Assembly: GCA_021292105.1 (NCBI GenBank)
Contig: CM037869.1
Coordinates: 38,820,655-38,884,654, forward strand
DNA length: 64,000 nucleotides
Direction: 5' to 3'
From: Anadara kagoshimensis
Lineage: Eukaryota > Mollusca > Bivalvia > Arcoida > Arcidae
A program made the translations under genes and the position numbers. Position 1 is the first letter of the stretch, and every line of letters begins with the position of its first letter. Shown one piece after another: positions 1-11,870 of the stretch. The notes beneath the pieces are model-generated. The model saw nothing but the letters and a program-made list of their open reading frames with translations, ran no database searches and had not been told where the DNA came from.

Positions 1-615
1 TCAAACTTTTTGTGTTCATGTAACCGACCTTTGCCGGGTAGTGGAAGAATTCCGAGGGGCTGAAAATCAATGGCTCTTTAGACTTTTTGTGTTCGTGTGA
101 CCGTCATTTGCCGGTTAGTGGAAGAATTCCGAGGGGCTGATAATCAATGGCTGTTCAGACTTTTTGTGTTCGTGTAACCGTCATTTGCCGGATATAGGAA
201 GAACTCCGAGGGGTGAAAATCAATGGCTGTTCAGACTTTTTGTGTTCATGTAACCGTCATTTGCTGGATATTGGAAGAATTCCGAGGGTGAAAATCAATG
301 GCTGTTCAGACTTTTTGTGTTCACGTAACCGACCTTTGCCGGGTAGTGGAAAAACTCCGAGGGGGTAAACTCAACGGCTGTTGAGACTTTTTGTGTTCGT
401 GTAACCGTCATTTGCTGGATTTGGAAGAATTCCGAGGGGCTGATAATCAATGGCTGTTGAGACTTTTTGTGTTCGTGTAACCGTCATTTGCTGGATATTG
501 GAAGAATTCCGAGGGGCTGATAATCAATGGCTGTTCAGACTTTTTGTGTTCATGTAACCGTCATTTGCTGGATATTGGAAGAATTCCGAGGGGTGAAAAA
601 CAATGGCTGTTTAGA
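1..615. repeat. 75-77 bp tandem satellite, about eight copies
   Basis: Successive copies of ACTTTTTGTGTTC start near 5, 82, 159, 235, 310, 386, 462 and 539, and a decayed one near 614, so the unit is 75-77 bp. Each unit also carries GTAACCGTCATTTGC, GAAGAATTCCGAGGGG and AATCAATGGCTG. Copies are very similar with a few substitutions and 1-2 bp indels. The array runs off the left edge, so its full size is unknown. No ORF spans it. Confidence 0.95.
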
Positions 616-2434
616 CGTTGTATGTAACATTTATGAACACATCATCAGTACTTGGATGACTTTTTCCATATTCTTTTAAAATTACATAATAATTTAGCCA
701 TTCCTTGTATGCAAATTGGATCAGTCGCCCATTATAAAACTGTCAAGAATTGTATCATATGCTTTGCAACAGAAATAAAATGATTCCCTTATTAAGCTTG
801 GTTATATGTAAATTTATTCAATGCACTGCAGCACTGACTTTTTATCATATTTTTCAAGACATGAAATTTTCTAAAGCACGCAAACAAGATCCTTTATTTG
901 CATAAACTTGGGTCTAATCTCTTAATTTTTCCTAGTGAGCAGCCCGTTGATGTATTGAAAATGATGCATTCTTAAAAGACCATTCGTGCTGAAAGGGATT
1001 TCCAGACGAAGTACAAAAACATGCTTCCGGATGACAATGAATTGTGGGATTAAAGGATGATAAAACATTTATGTAAAATCGATTTGTCGACGACAATGGG
1101 TTCTACATGGTTACGAGGATATACGCCGTAATACGTCAGATCCAGGTGTTTTTTATTTAATGTGGGTAAGAGACAATAAACTCAATCAGGCTGTCTGTAG
1201 TCTGTTTAAGTTGAAGGGACGTCTGCGTGCATAGCCATCATTGAAATGGTTGCATTACAATTATCTAGAAATGTGACTAAAATACCATGTGTTGTAGTGA
1301 AAACAATTGGTAAGAAAAAATTATTTGATCGCCTCGAGTGTACGCTGTTTTTGGCATTCTTCGCCCTATCTGCATTTGCAAACTTGTTTAATGGTTCAAT
1401 GTACAGGCCGGATTTTTGCGTTTTCTCCGTGAGATAATTAATTAATTAATAGGTAGCGCAACCCTTTCATTTTTAAAAACAGTTGGTCTATCAATAAGCA
1501 CATTTATGTACCTGTTCTCTATTATGTAAAGTAATTAATTATATGTTGAGGATCAGATTCCCTTAAAAATAATAACTGGAAATTGTCTCCATAAACTCGC
1601 ATGTGATATACATGCAATATTTTCACCAAAAAGTCTGTGGAATCAAATATGATAAAAAAAATTTGCGTGCGAACTGAAACTGGATCGTTTTTTTAAATGA
1701 TGCAGAAATACAACTCTTCCGGAGGATTATTAATACGAAGCAGACAAACCACCTGTCTAAGCCGTTTCAGTAATGTGATAATTTATAACCTCGTGCCTAA
1801 ACTATTTGTAGTCCGTGTTCAGACACAAATAAGGATTTATTGACTCATGTAACGAGACGGGATTCTTCAATAGACAGCCATTTCTGTATCTTGGCTTTAA
1901 GTTCGATCAATCAGACATGTTTGTTAGTTGCTGTAATTTCACGCTAACAAGTGGCATGTAGTCCAAACAAATAGATTTTGTGTTTACATTACTCCAATAT
2001 CATTGATAGGTGTTAAGATAGTGAAACTTCCACTTGAAAGGCATGAACTTGATGGCCCCATTGCTGCAAAACACCTGTCTGCCATATCAATTGTTTGAGT
2101 TTGTATAAGGCTGACTCGACATGTCTTCTATGGTAACGCTAACAGTCTTCCTCGTGAACTATTCTCCTTCTTAGACTCTTCTCAAGGCGCCACGTGCTTT
2201 CCCGTGTTAAGATTGTCAGTCTTGTTTGATGGAATTACATGCTCGAATTAGTCGTACCTTTGTGATTCACCATCTTGGGGAAAAATAAATGGGATAGCTA
2301 ACACCTTCCAATTTTACAAAACTTAAAAAACATTGTCATTAATTCCATTGCTAGTCCAAAGTTTTCTATGTTTATTTTGTTTTCAATGTCTGTTGTTTCA
2401 TGCTTTGGTTACATTTGCTTTGGCTAAATAATGT
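616..2434. other. AT-rich stretch with no supported gene
   Basis: I see nothing I can annotate between the satellite and the first family A copy. The only open frame of note is 63 codons (1246-1437, plus), with no recognisable motif. Confidence 0.6.
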
Positions 2435-2665
2435 TACACTGGATATATTTGGTGTCCAACTGATCCTTTCCATTTCAAATTTGATTTTACACATGATGCA
2501 CTTTACTAATTAAGCATTAGATGCTAAACCTTCCGGAACACTTAACCTCATTTTCCTGCGTGTGCTTCACGTGTTTAACTTGATTTGCCATTTGCTAGTT
2601 GTTTTACTTAACTCTTGGGATTGCATGTGGTTTGAATTTAGATGGTATGTTTGTATTTGATTGCA
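2435..2665 (-). mobile_element. family A dispersed repeat, degenerate reverse copy
   Basis: Family A is the commonest dispersed repeat in the window. Hallmarks in forward orientation are CATACTAATCCATGTCCGAA, AGCAAAGTAAAAACTTTGG, a GAACTTCCACCAGGGAAGTG block, GGTGCTCCGGAAGGGTAAG and GCTAGCTACACCCGCCACGT. This copy is reversed and diverged, but CCTTCCGGAACAC, TTCACGTGTTTAACTTGATTTG and GGTATGTTTG remain in order. I see no coding sequence in the family, so it looks like a non-autonomous element. Its class is unknown to me. Confidence 0.6.
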
Positions 2666-2879
2666 TTAGCTATTGCCAAACACATTTAAATACAATTCTG
2701 CGTGACTAAGAACGTCATGTTGCTTTTTGCTTATTATAAAACGGCACTTTTCTTTAAAAATCTCTGAAATCTCTAGATCCAGCAGATTTTTGGTGATTAC
2801 GATCTTTCAATGATGGAAAAGTCAAATATAACCGACATAACTATAAACAGAAAAAATAGAGATTTTTGTAGGCGGCTTT

Positions 2880-3300
2880 TGTACAAAATACAAACATACC
2901 AATCCATATCCAAACCACAATACCAAAACAAAGTAAAAACTTTAAAGCTGGCAAATAAGGTAAAGTTGATATATAGAATCAAAAACAAACATACTAATCC
3001 ATGTCCGAATCACAATCCAGAAGCAAAGTAAAAACTTTGGAACTAACAAGTTAGGTTAGACACGGGAACTTCCACCAGGGAAGTGAGGCCGAGTGCTCCG
3101 GTAGAGTAAACACCTCCTGTTTAGCTAACTAAATCCGCCACGTGTGTAATCAAAATACTGTAATGACGGCCATACAACTTTTTAAGGGCCTTAATAAACC
3201 TAGACCTGCAATATCCCTGAGTCAACAATTTTTTGCAAGCAGTCTGCTTCGTTGTCCCTGTAGTGGGAACAAATACACCATAAGCAAGAGAAGCAGGTAT
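2880..3300 (+). mobile_element. family A repeat, forward, with a partial tandem head
   Basis: A truncated head (2886-2960) is followed by a longer copy from about 2975. This copy extends into the 3' part of the family (GGCCATACAACTTTTTAAGG, then a Cys-like GCAAGCAGTCTGCTTCGTTG block). It lacks the middle segment around GGACACAGAGACATCAA that is present in the copies at 8.4, 13.8 and 16.6 kb, so it carries an internal deletion. Confidence 0.8.
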
Positions 3301-3362
3301 ATTACTGCATAGAAAAGTAAACATATATCTAAACATATGCAACGTTTTTTTCGTCATTTATT

Positions 3363-3731
3363 TGTATTCCGAAACGGTCATCTACTGCTGTAGAATTAAA
3401 ACTGGTATAATATGTAATTTAAACCACTTAATCGGTATCTCTGCTGGTGGATGTGTCCCCGATGATATCAGAAACGCAGTAGGCAATAATTGTGTATTAT
3501 AGTCAGAAATATACGATTGTCTAAATTTGCAGCTAGTTAAATCTGAAATTTCTCAAAAACCAAGATGTCCTTATGCGAAATATTGCCTTAGCTAAATTTT
3601 GTAATATATAATTAGGTCCTTTTGGTATTTTTTCAACATCTTGAAAAAATTGATTTCACAATTTTGGTCCATGCATTACTGATAAGGAATTATATTCCGA
3701 AATTTCTATTTCAGTAAAATTAAAATTGGTA
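3363..3731 (-). mobile_element. family B dispersed repeat, reverse, one long and one partial copy
   Basis: Family B in forward orientation begins TTTTACAGCACTAGACG, then CCGTTTCGGAATACAATTCC, TACTTGGACCAAAATT, AAGATGTTGAAAAGATACC, AAAGGACCAAAATATATTTT and a terminal CCACCAGCAGATCTAGAGATAC. Here a long reverse copy (about 3421-3731) is preceded by the start of another (3363-3420), so it is a partial tandem dimer. No ORF. Class unknown. Confidence 0.75.
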
Positions 3732-4239
3732 TAATATGTAATTATATTACATAAGTTATTGAGTTAATAAAGTGTCAGTTGAAGGATACAAGTTTTATAT
3801 TTAAACTGGTTATGGAACAGAACTCTTAAACAGGGCCTGTCTGAAAATAGCAATCAAATTTTGAAGACAGGGTTAGTAAGAATTTAATTCCTTGGCCTTA
3901 AAAGCTGTAGTTTGTCAAAACGTGATTGAGGTTTATGACCTTTTGGTTGGACATATATTCGATGTTTTGTAGAAAAATCAGAATTTATTGTCCTTAGCTT
4001 TATAAGGTATCTAGATTGCTCTGTGATGGATAAGTTTAAACAAGTTAACACATATATCCCAATTAAGGTTCATGTCAAAATTATTCTCACGATTCTATAT
4101 TTAGAATCAATTATCTTTTTTTTGGCAATAGATCAGAAATAATTGGTAATTTTGGAATTGATATATTTTTTCAGAAGAAACAATTTTCGGATTTCATGCT
4201 CTTTCAGTTCGTTATGGTACTTTTGCCGCGTCATATTCA

Positions 4240-5010
4240 AGTGTTCCTTTCAATCTCAAATTTGATTCCACACGTCGCGGGTTTAGCTAGCTTAAAGTCC
4301 CTACTTTGGACAGAAAGAGGACAAAATGATATGTTCAAATATGTTTAAATAATCCATTCATAACGAATGCTAGTTATTTTCGTAATTGGTTTATTGTCGT
4401 AGTTCAAGGACATTCTATTCTTCACTAGAAGAAATTTGAGGATAGAGTTATATTTTATTGAATTATTTAATTGCTGATACACATTTGCTTTACAACTGAG
4501 GCGTTAATCTTTCCGGTTATTGGTCAGAATTAATGACTGATAGGACGCCTTTGTAGAGACCTCTTGATATAACTTCTATTGATCAAGTTTCACATTATTA
4601 CAGAATGCTGGGTGCCAATGTTACGTAATTAATCATGGTGTATGGTCCGTCTGTTTTAATTACATAGAACTCTAGTTCAGAAAATAATGAACCATGGACC
4701 AAACTAATATCATTTAATAATGACAGTTCTGACTTAATGCTTTTGAAATACAAGTGTGTTTTCTTCTAGATGAACTTCGTCAGCAATACCGAAGATGATG
4801 AAGGCTTGGGCGAACTTTTTTCTAGTATGTTTTTGATTAAATCTTGACACACATATATCGGTCAGTGTCCAAACTCACACTCTCAAAAGCAAAGTAAAAA
4901 CTTGTAAATGAAGTAAGAGAGTAAAAGACATGAGCTCCGCCTTGGAATTGAGATGAGTGCTCTGAAAGGACAATTAGCTCTTACTCAGCTAGCGTCTACC
5001 ACCCCATGTG
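4240..5010. repeat. family A fragments around a 270-bp local duplication
   Basis: A short reverse family A fragment (about 4240-4310, CCACACGTCGCGGGTTTAGC) and a degenerate forward copy (about 4835-5010, AGCAAAGTAAAAACTTG and CATGAGCTCCGCC) flank the first copy of the duplication described at 4432-5480. No gene is seen here. Confidence 0.55.
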
Positions 5011-5480
5011 TATATTTATCTTACATATCATCACAAGCCTTGTGTTCTGCTGTGAAGTATTCCTCGCTTTAGATTTAACATTAAACTTTTGATATGCACA
5101 AGTTTTTTCAAAGATCGATGCATGGCGAATTCTACAAGTATTTACAACATTGGTCTGTTTTGTTAATTTCAAAGTTATTCTTTCCTTAACTACAAGTAAT
5201 TTGAGGAAAGAGTTATATTTTAATGAATCATTTAATTGCTCTCTCACATTTGCTTTACAACTGAGGCGTTAATCTTTCCGGTTATTGGTCAGAATAAATG
5301 ACTGATAGGACGCCTTTATAGAGACCTTCTGATATAACTTACATTGATCAAATTCCACATTATAACAGACTGCTGGGTGTCAGTGTTACGTAATAATTCA
5401 TGGTGGATGGTTTGTCTGTCAGAATTAGTATACATAGAATCCTAGTTCAGAAACGAATAATCCATGAACAAAACCTTAAA
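4432..5480 (+). repeat. two direct copies of a 270-bp segment, 765 bp apart
   Basis: Bases 4432-4702 and 5199-5480 share long blocks, for example TTTGCTTTACAACTGAGGCG, TTAATCTTTCCGGTTATTGG and GACTGATAGGACGCCTTT. They differ by scattered substitutions, so the duplication is not recent. The intervening DNA holds the degenerate family A copy. Confidence 0.85.
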
Positions 5481-5654
5481 GAACAGAACTAATGATCTGA
5501 ATTGAAATTTCAAATAAAAAAAGAAGTGTTTTGGTTATGGTGATTCTTTTAAAATTATTTTTTATTTATTTATTTATTTATTTTTTGCAAAAATGTAACA
5601 AAGATTTATTTAACCCGAAAGGTAACCATTTAACAATGTGAAATTACTCGGATT

Positions 5655-5825
5655 TCCGTGGTTTTACATGCTATCCAGGAGGTACTTTCCCTTCCGTAAC
5701 ACATGCCTTCTTTTTTCTTGTGGAAGTACACGTGTTAACTTGGTTTGCAAGTATTTACCTTGCTTTGCTTTAGGGTATGTGATTTGGAAATTGACAGGCA
5801 TGTTCGTGTTTTGATTGCTGGTGTA
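5655..5825 (-). mobile_element. family A repeat, degenerate reverse copy
   Basis: The order CCAGGAGGTACTTTCCCTTCC, TGGAAGTACACGTGTTAAC, TTACCTTGCTTTGCTTTAGG and a final GCATGTTCGTGTTTTGATTG matches reversed family A with many changes. A TTTA microsatellite lies just left, at 5550-5584. Confidence 0.5.
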
Positions 5826-6539
5826 ACTCTATGTGTGTATTGTGAAATGTTTCTCTTTAATAGCATGGCTTATGTTTATTGTTGAATTGTTAGTTTTTTC
5901 GCCTGCAGTGAGGTACTATTTTTTGCAACAAAATAGAAATCGGATTACATATAAATAAATTTATTAATGCGAATATGATATTGAGTTTATGATACTAGTT
6001 GCATGAATGCGTATACAACTCGTACAATGGCAACTGGCAATATAAATTCATTCGCCTCGATTTTCAAATGGTAATTTTGAATGCATTATGTTTTTTCCAT
6101 TTATTTGTTTATTTATATTAATCTTTAACATTCTATACAACAAATATTTTCAAATCTGATTCCAAGTCCTCAGGATTTTGTCTTACAAAACTAGTTTATT
6201 ATATTTTGAATGCACTATTTTAATAATAAAAAAAAAATTAGCACATGACGCGTTTGAATAAATTGAAAATAACATGAACATTTATAACATTTATAAAAGG
6301 TCCTCTATATATTTCATGTCATGTATTTATTAGAGTCATATCTTAACTTAAACGGCGATTTGACCACCCGATAACGGTATACAGAGATCTAATAAGATAA
6401 GATTCCGATGATCCAATGCTTCTTTGCTTCTTTTCCCTAGAATATGGCATTTAAGCAAAACCTCAAATAATGGTTAATATAAGTTGAGTTAAGTAATGGT
6501 GTTTAAAATTTTAGTTTAGAATATTTCACACTCATATCG

Positions 6540-6835
6540 AGACGTCGCCAGCTATAGGCGAAGGTGCAGAAATTTTGCCTTTGCGTTGCGCTGATGGCAT
6601 TATACAGCAGGGTCCTTTATCGTGCTACGCCAAATGTGCCAAGGGACTTCGTTTATTTAAAGTTACCATCTGAAATAACCGTGGCTTTCATTTCGTAATG
6701 ATGAGTGCTTAGCGTAAGAACACTTACTACCCACTTTCAAGTCTTGGGTCAAACACCGTCGGGGATCGAGCTAAAAAACCTCTCACTTTCAAAGCGACCA
6801 CCCTACCAACTGAACTTCTGCAGCTATTTGTTTGA
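6540..6835 (-). mobile_element. tRNA-derived SINE, minus strand
   Basis: On the minus strand the right end resembles a tRNA: an A-box-like TTCAGTTGGTAG (6820-6803), a CTTTGAAAG anticodon-like stem and loop, and a decayed B box with TCGATCCCC (6772-6760). The body reaching 6540 contains CGCCAGCTATAGGCGAAGGTG. The acceptor stem is not intact and the B box is damaged, so it is a SINE and not a tRNA gene. Confidence 0.6.
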
Positions 6836-7599
6836 TGCTCATAGCCTCCCGCCAAACTTGAAATTTAATGATGTATAAATTGTTTGGTATTATATAACCA
6901 TGTAAAATTCGTATTTATATAACAATGCCTTACTGATATTTTTCTTTTGCGTTCGTGCATTTTATCTAGGGGTACTACCACGACAATTTATTTAAAACCC
7001 TCAAATGTTAAATGCTGTAAGGATCCATTTCAAACGTTACTTCGTATTTTTGTAACCCGTAATTTTAAACAACATATGCCTTAATTATATATCTCCTTGA
7101 AGTGTATTAATTATGAACCTGTTACTACATTGTGTATTTTATCTGGGGATAACATCAAAACCATAACATCAAAAGTTTCCGATACGCCTGGAGGATGTGA
7201 TGATTATTTTGAAAAGATACTTCAGATTGTGGTTGTTTTTTGGTATTTTTAAAGATACGCCTAGAAATGGTGGTAGTGTTTTGCATTTTAAAAAATGCGG
7301 CTAGAGGCTGCAAGGATTAATTTCAATCGCATATTCAGATTTTGGTATTTAAAAGTTTTTTTGACAATAGAGAATGAATGAAGTTATCAAATTATGATCT
7401 ATAATAGACGGTGTTTAAAGTAACTGAGTGATCAAAACGATACCCAAATACGTATCTTGGTTCTAATCCCCCTTTGGGAACAATAGAAAGAAACTTAAAG
7501 GGGATATTGCGTACAATACATCAACTTTAGCTGTGCAAATTGTCGGTGGGAAGTGGAAAGCTTGGTGTATTTTTCTGTGCTATTGTAATTGTTGACTCA

Positions 7600-7830
7600 C
7601 GGATATTGCAAACATTGCCCTGGATATATTTTACGTCCCATAGTTCCATGTTCCTTCCACACAATTTTGATTACACACGTGGCGAGTGTAGCTAGCTAAA
7701 CAGGCTACCCTTCCGGAGCACCCGGCCTCACATCCCTGGTAAAAGTTCACGTGTCTAACCTTGCTTGCTTGTCAGTTACAAAGTTTTTACTTTGCTTCTG
7801 GATTGTGATTCGGACATGGAATATTTTTGG
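7600..7830 (-). mobile_element. family A repeat, reverse copy
   Basis: A well-preserved reverse copy: ACACGTGGCGAGTGTAGCTAGC, CCCTTCCGGAGCACCCGGCC and a final TTTTACTTTGCTTCTGGATTG are clear. Adjacent left sequence (7600-7680) matches the internal part of longer copies (CATAGTTCCATGTTCC). Confidence 0.8.
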
Positions 7831-8094
7831 AGATATAGAGGAATACAGAAATTGTGATAAAATTTGAAGACAGGATAGACAAATGACGTAGTTGCACCTG
7901 ACACACTTTGAGCACAATTCAATTTCAAATGTGGCCGCTGTTAACCATCTTTGGAAAATAAAGAACAAAAGGGATTTTGATCAAACTTAACAGATACGAA
8001 AAATTTATGCCTTAACTGCGTATTTCACACATTGTAAACGGTTTTCAATATGGCTGATGATAACCGATTACATTACATATTAAACCCGTTTTCA

Positions 8095-8185
8095 TTTTAC
8101 AGTACTAGACGACCGTTTCAGAATACAATTTCTCAGTAGGACTTGGACCAAAATTTTAGAAACCAATTTTTCCTAATTTGAGCAC
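8095..8185 (+). mobile_element. family B repeat, 5' fragment
   Basis: TTTTACAGTACTAGACGACC, then GTTTCAGAATACAATTTCTC and GGACTTGGACCAAAATTTT identify the first part of family B, which ends before the GATGTTGAAAAG block. Confidence 0.7.
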
Positions 8186-8399
8186 TATTTATGCATGTAT
8201 CTTCCTATTGACCACTGCAAGGATGGCTAAAACTCGTAAGATATAAACATGTGATCTACTTGTATATACCCTAATTTGAGATCGATCGGATTTTCAGTAC
8301 AGCCAGGAGCCAGCAGCTACCTTAGACTTAGAAAAATGAAAAGTTGCGTACCTTTATTCAAAACCACGTAAGCAATCTTATCAGCTGTCAGATATGTAT

Positions 8400-8715
8400 T
8401 GCTTAAAAAAGAAACATACTTTTTCATGTCCGAATCACAATCCAGAAACAAAGTTAAAACTTATTAACTGATATGTTAGGTTAAACACATGAACTTCTAC
8501 CAGGGAAGTGAGGCCAGGTGCTCTGGAAAGGTAAGTAACCACTGTTTAGCTAACTTCATCCGCCTCTTTCATCTGTGTGTAATTTAAATTAAGCCATAAG
8601 GGACATCAAGTATACCCAGGACAATGCTGGACACAAAGACATCAACAATACTGTGATGACTGCCATAAACTATTTGAGGGTCCTGATAAGCATAGGCTTG
8701 CATGGTATAATGTTG
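8400..8715 (+). mobile_element. family A repeat, nearly full-length forward copy
   Basis: It starts TGTCCGAATCACAATCCAG, contains GAACTTCTACCAGGGAAGTG and AGCTAACTTCATCCGCC, then the internal segment ACAATGCTGGACACAAAGAC, and reaches the 3' block GACTGCCATAAACTATTTG. It is one of the better guides to the family's full extent, roughly 310 bp. Confidence 0.8.
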
Positions 8716-8959
8716 AATTTCTGGTTGGTATTCTTGTCAAATAAAATTCAATGCTAAGATAATGCCAAAACTATTCAAAACACATATTATTTTAGAAATC
8801 GTGAATTTGAGTATTAAATGACTTAAGGATACATGAAATTTGAATATAGAATATGAGTTGCTTGAAAGGGAAATTTATATTATGCAATTATTTTGCTGGA
8901 AAATATAACATTAGTAAACTTTAAATGGTAAAAATAAATGGTAGACATATTTGCAATGT

Positions 8960-9706
8960 GTTGAAAATGCATTTTAAGGTTTGAATTCCATTAATGTCTT
9001 AAAGTCAAACAGTGCACTCCATTATGATCCAGAGCTAATTTTATATAATTTATAAATTGATTGAGATTAATGGAGGATTTAAGCAAAAATTGATCATTTT
9101 TTTAGAATTAAAATTAATTTTATATTTTAAATACATTTATTGGCACTGTAAACGGAGACACGTTTTCTGGAATATCCAATATACTGTCTTGACTTATAAT
9201 TTAAGATGTTATTACATAGTCAGATTTGTAGCAATTTTCTAATGTGTGAAGATGCATTATGAGAATTTGATTCCATTAATGACGTAAGTTCAAAAAGTGC
9301 ACTCCATCGGCATCCACATCTGATAATTATATAATTTAACACTTCATTGAGAATAATATGGATTTTAAACATAAAAATAAATAAATTTTGTCGATATATA
9401 TTTATAAATTATTAATAAAGATATTAATTTGAACTTTAAGCAATTTTGTTCACCATTAAGGCATTTTAGACTGGATTGTAAACATCAGATTAATTTTCAT
9501 TTCAGGAAATCGTGATGAATTTTATTGCATACAAAGTGGAGACATGCTTTCTGAAACATGTGATATACTGTCTTGAAGTAAAATTAAAAATGTTATTACA
9601 AGAACATATCAATTGTAATTATTTTCTGATGCGTTTTAGGTGCATTATGAGATTTGGAGTTGTATTAGTGTGCTGAGTTCATAAGTACGCTCCATTAGAA
9701 TTCAGA
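8960..9706 (+). repeat. degenerate tandem repeat, family E, units of about 280-390 bp
   Basis: The motif GAATTCCATTAATGTCTTAA, then CAGTGCACTCCATTA, then ATTATATAATTTATAAATTG recurs near 8985, 9267 and 9655. A second shared block (GGAGACACGTTTTCTGGAA / GGAGACATGCTTTCTGAAA, then ATATACTGTCTTGA) sits between copies. The last copy is split by the SINE at 9707-10083 and resumes at 10084. Related copies occur near 12015-12130 and 12425-12540. Confidence 0.7.
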
Positions 9707-10083
9707 GGCCGCGGTGGCCTAATGGATAAGACGTCATTCTTGCAATCCAGGGTCTTTCAACGCTGTGAGTTCAAGTCCCGCTCAGACCACATGTCGGAAA
9801 GTCAATTTTCCTTGCCGTTGACCTTTCTGGTTCACCTGGTATCAGTATAATGGACTTGGGGAGTGGGACGCTTGTCTGCAGCATATTGACTGTGAGCTAA
9901 CACGTTAAAGTCGCCCTGAATGCGCGCTAGTACAGACGATACAATACACTCACACTTCACATGCATGTTCACAGATTAATCCATATAGATTAATAAAAAA
10001 ATAGTTCTCGTCGCGAATAGCTGAAAAATTGCTGATGTGACGTCTAGCAGCATTTAACCAACCAACCTACCCATTAGAAGTTT
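9707..10083 (+). mobile_element. tRNA-derived SINE with target-site duplication
   Basis: The head has a good A box (GTGGCCTAATGGATAAG, 9714-9730) and B box (GAGTTCAAGTCCCG, 9766-9779) of a tRNA-Arg-like kind. The tail CGCGAATAGCTGAAAAATTGCTGATGTG ends in an ACCAACCAAC run; its core resembles the conserved V-SINE tail common in molluscs. The element sits between two near-identical 26-bp copies of ATAAGTACGCTCCATTAGAA plus TTCAGA (9681-9706 and 10084-10109, one mismatch), which mark the insertion. Confidence 0.8.
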
Positions 10084-10202
10084 ATAAGTACGCTCCATAA
10101 GAATTCAGAATTGATAATTGATAAAATTATTTATATGTATTGTAATTATTACTTACTTTTTTCCGATTACGTTATTGCAAAAACAACCTTTTTGTTCGAT
10201 TA

Positions 10203-10640
10203 AAAAGTTTTGTAGTAAAACCAAAGATACCAATTTATGTCCAAATCTCAATCCCAAAGCAAATTAATCGTGTTTAAATTGGCAAATTAAGTTAAGTTAC
10301 ACGTGAACTTCCAATTGAGAAGTTAAGCCAGGTGCTCCGGAAGGGTAAGTACCTCCTTTTAAGCTAGCTAAACCCACCACGTGTTTGATCCAAATTGAGT
10401 GAAAGGAAGATGGAAATTTGGTACGTCAAATATAGTTCCATGTTCCTTTCACACAATTTTAATTACACACGTGGTGGGTGTAGCTAGCTAAACAGGAGGT
10501 GCTTACCCTTCCGGAGAACCCGGCCTCACTTTCCTGGTGGAAGTTCATGTGTCTAACCTAACTTGTCAGTTCTAAAGTTTTTACTTTGCTTCTGGATTGT
10601 GATTCAGACATGGATTAGTGTGTTTGTTTTTGATATCTGG
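10203..10640. mobile_element. family A inverted pair (fold-back element)
   Basis: A forward copy (10203-10425) is followed almost at once by a reverse copy (10430-10640), giving arms of about 200 bp around a short centre. The ends are CCAATTTATGTCCAAATC on the left and GACATGGATTAGTGTGTTTG on the right. The arms differ by many substitutions. A forward 3' family A fragment follows (about 10640-10760, CTTAAGACTTTTTGAGTGTC). Confidence 0.8.
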
Positions 10641-11689
10641 AGCAACAGTGGACACAGTGACGTAATACTTACCAATACTGTGATAGCGGCCTTAAGACTT
10701 TTTGAGTGTCCTGATAGACCTTGGCTTGCAAAGTTCCTCGGTTGTATTGCTGTATGGGAAAGGAAAATTGACAATGGAAAAAATTGAAGCCATCGTTTGT
10801 CATAAGTTCATATGTAGTCTTGTGGGCGACATAACTGAGGTAAAAGTCTAACTATGGAGCGGAACTTGAAGAATCGGTTGCACCTTTTATTTCAAGCTCA
10901 CTGGATTGCATTCACGTAGTTTCCTATTTAAGATGTTACGAGACAGAACGTAATCTTTATATCGTATATTGTATGTGGAGTTAAATGATTTGGCGACAGT
11001 CCACTCTCCAGATTTTACAAGGTTCTGCATAAATTCTTCTTCGTAAGAATCAGCAATCAATGGTGCAGCAGTTTGTGTTCATTGGTATACCGATTTTTTG
11101 CTGGAAAATTAATATTATCAAACAGAACACTATCGATAGTGCTAGTAATGTTTCTTTCAACCAAGGGTGCTGGATATTGGCGAAATAGTTTTTGCTTGAC
11201 CGTAAAACATAAATGATCTAAATAAACACCACCCGCTTAAGCATGCAGCACAGTTGCCTTTTAAATCATTATCAATTTCGATCAGTATTGAGAAATTCTG
11301 GATCGAAATGTACAAAACAAGAATTTTCATCTAAAATAAACAAAAAATAAAAAGTATCTTAAAAGACAATTATCTACTTCTGAAAACACTCCATATCCAT
11401 TGTTTTTATCAGTTGGCCTGACGTAGGTTGGAGTATTTCTTTCACCATCTTACAGTTTACCGTTTATCAGTCGACTTTCGAAGTTTGGCGTATTTCATCA
11501 ACAATGCCAGAACTTGGAGTCTTGATATAAGTCAAATAAAACGCTAGCTGTGATAGAGCTTGTTTTTCACTATGGGAACTTTATATAACGAGGCAAGCTA
11601 CCTTCAAATCAATTGTCAACACAGAGATATTGTAAGCTCAGACTTATCAAGGCCCTCAAAAAGGGCGTTATCAGACTATGGTTATAAGT

Positions 11690-11870
11690 ATGGTGTCGCT
11701 TTATCCAAAATTACCCCGGATATATTTCAGTCAAGTAGTTCCATGTTCCTTTTATTCTCCATTTTGATTACACACTGGAGTGTAGACAGCTGCTAACCTT
11801 TCTGAGCATCCGATCTTACTTCCCTGGTGATAGTGGGCTTGTTGTTGTGACATAGGTTGGTATGTTTGTT
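11690..11870 (-). mobile_element. family A repeat, partial reverse copy
   Basis: GTTCCATGTTCCTTTTATTC, TTGATTACACACTGGAGTG, TTCCCTGGTGATAGTGG and GGTTGGTATGTTTGTTTTG keep the order of reversed family A, with deletions. Confidence 0.6.

Noticed and set aside
1..615. CRISPR-like regular repeat
   Set aside because: The repeats are contiguous 75-77 bp units without unique spacers, and the DNA is eukaryotic.
9707..9785. Possible tRNA-Arg gene
   Set aside because: The A and B boxes are present, but the acceptor and anticodon stems do not pair well, and a SINE body, tail and flanking duplication follow.
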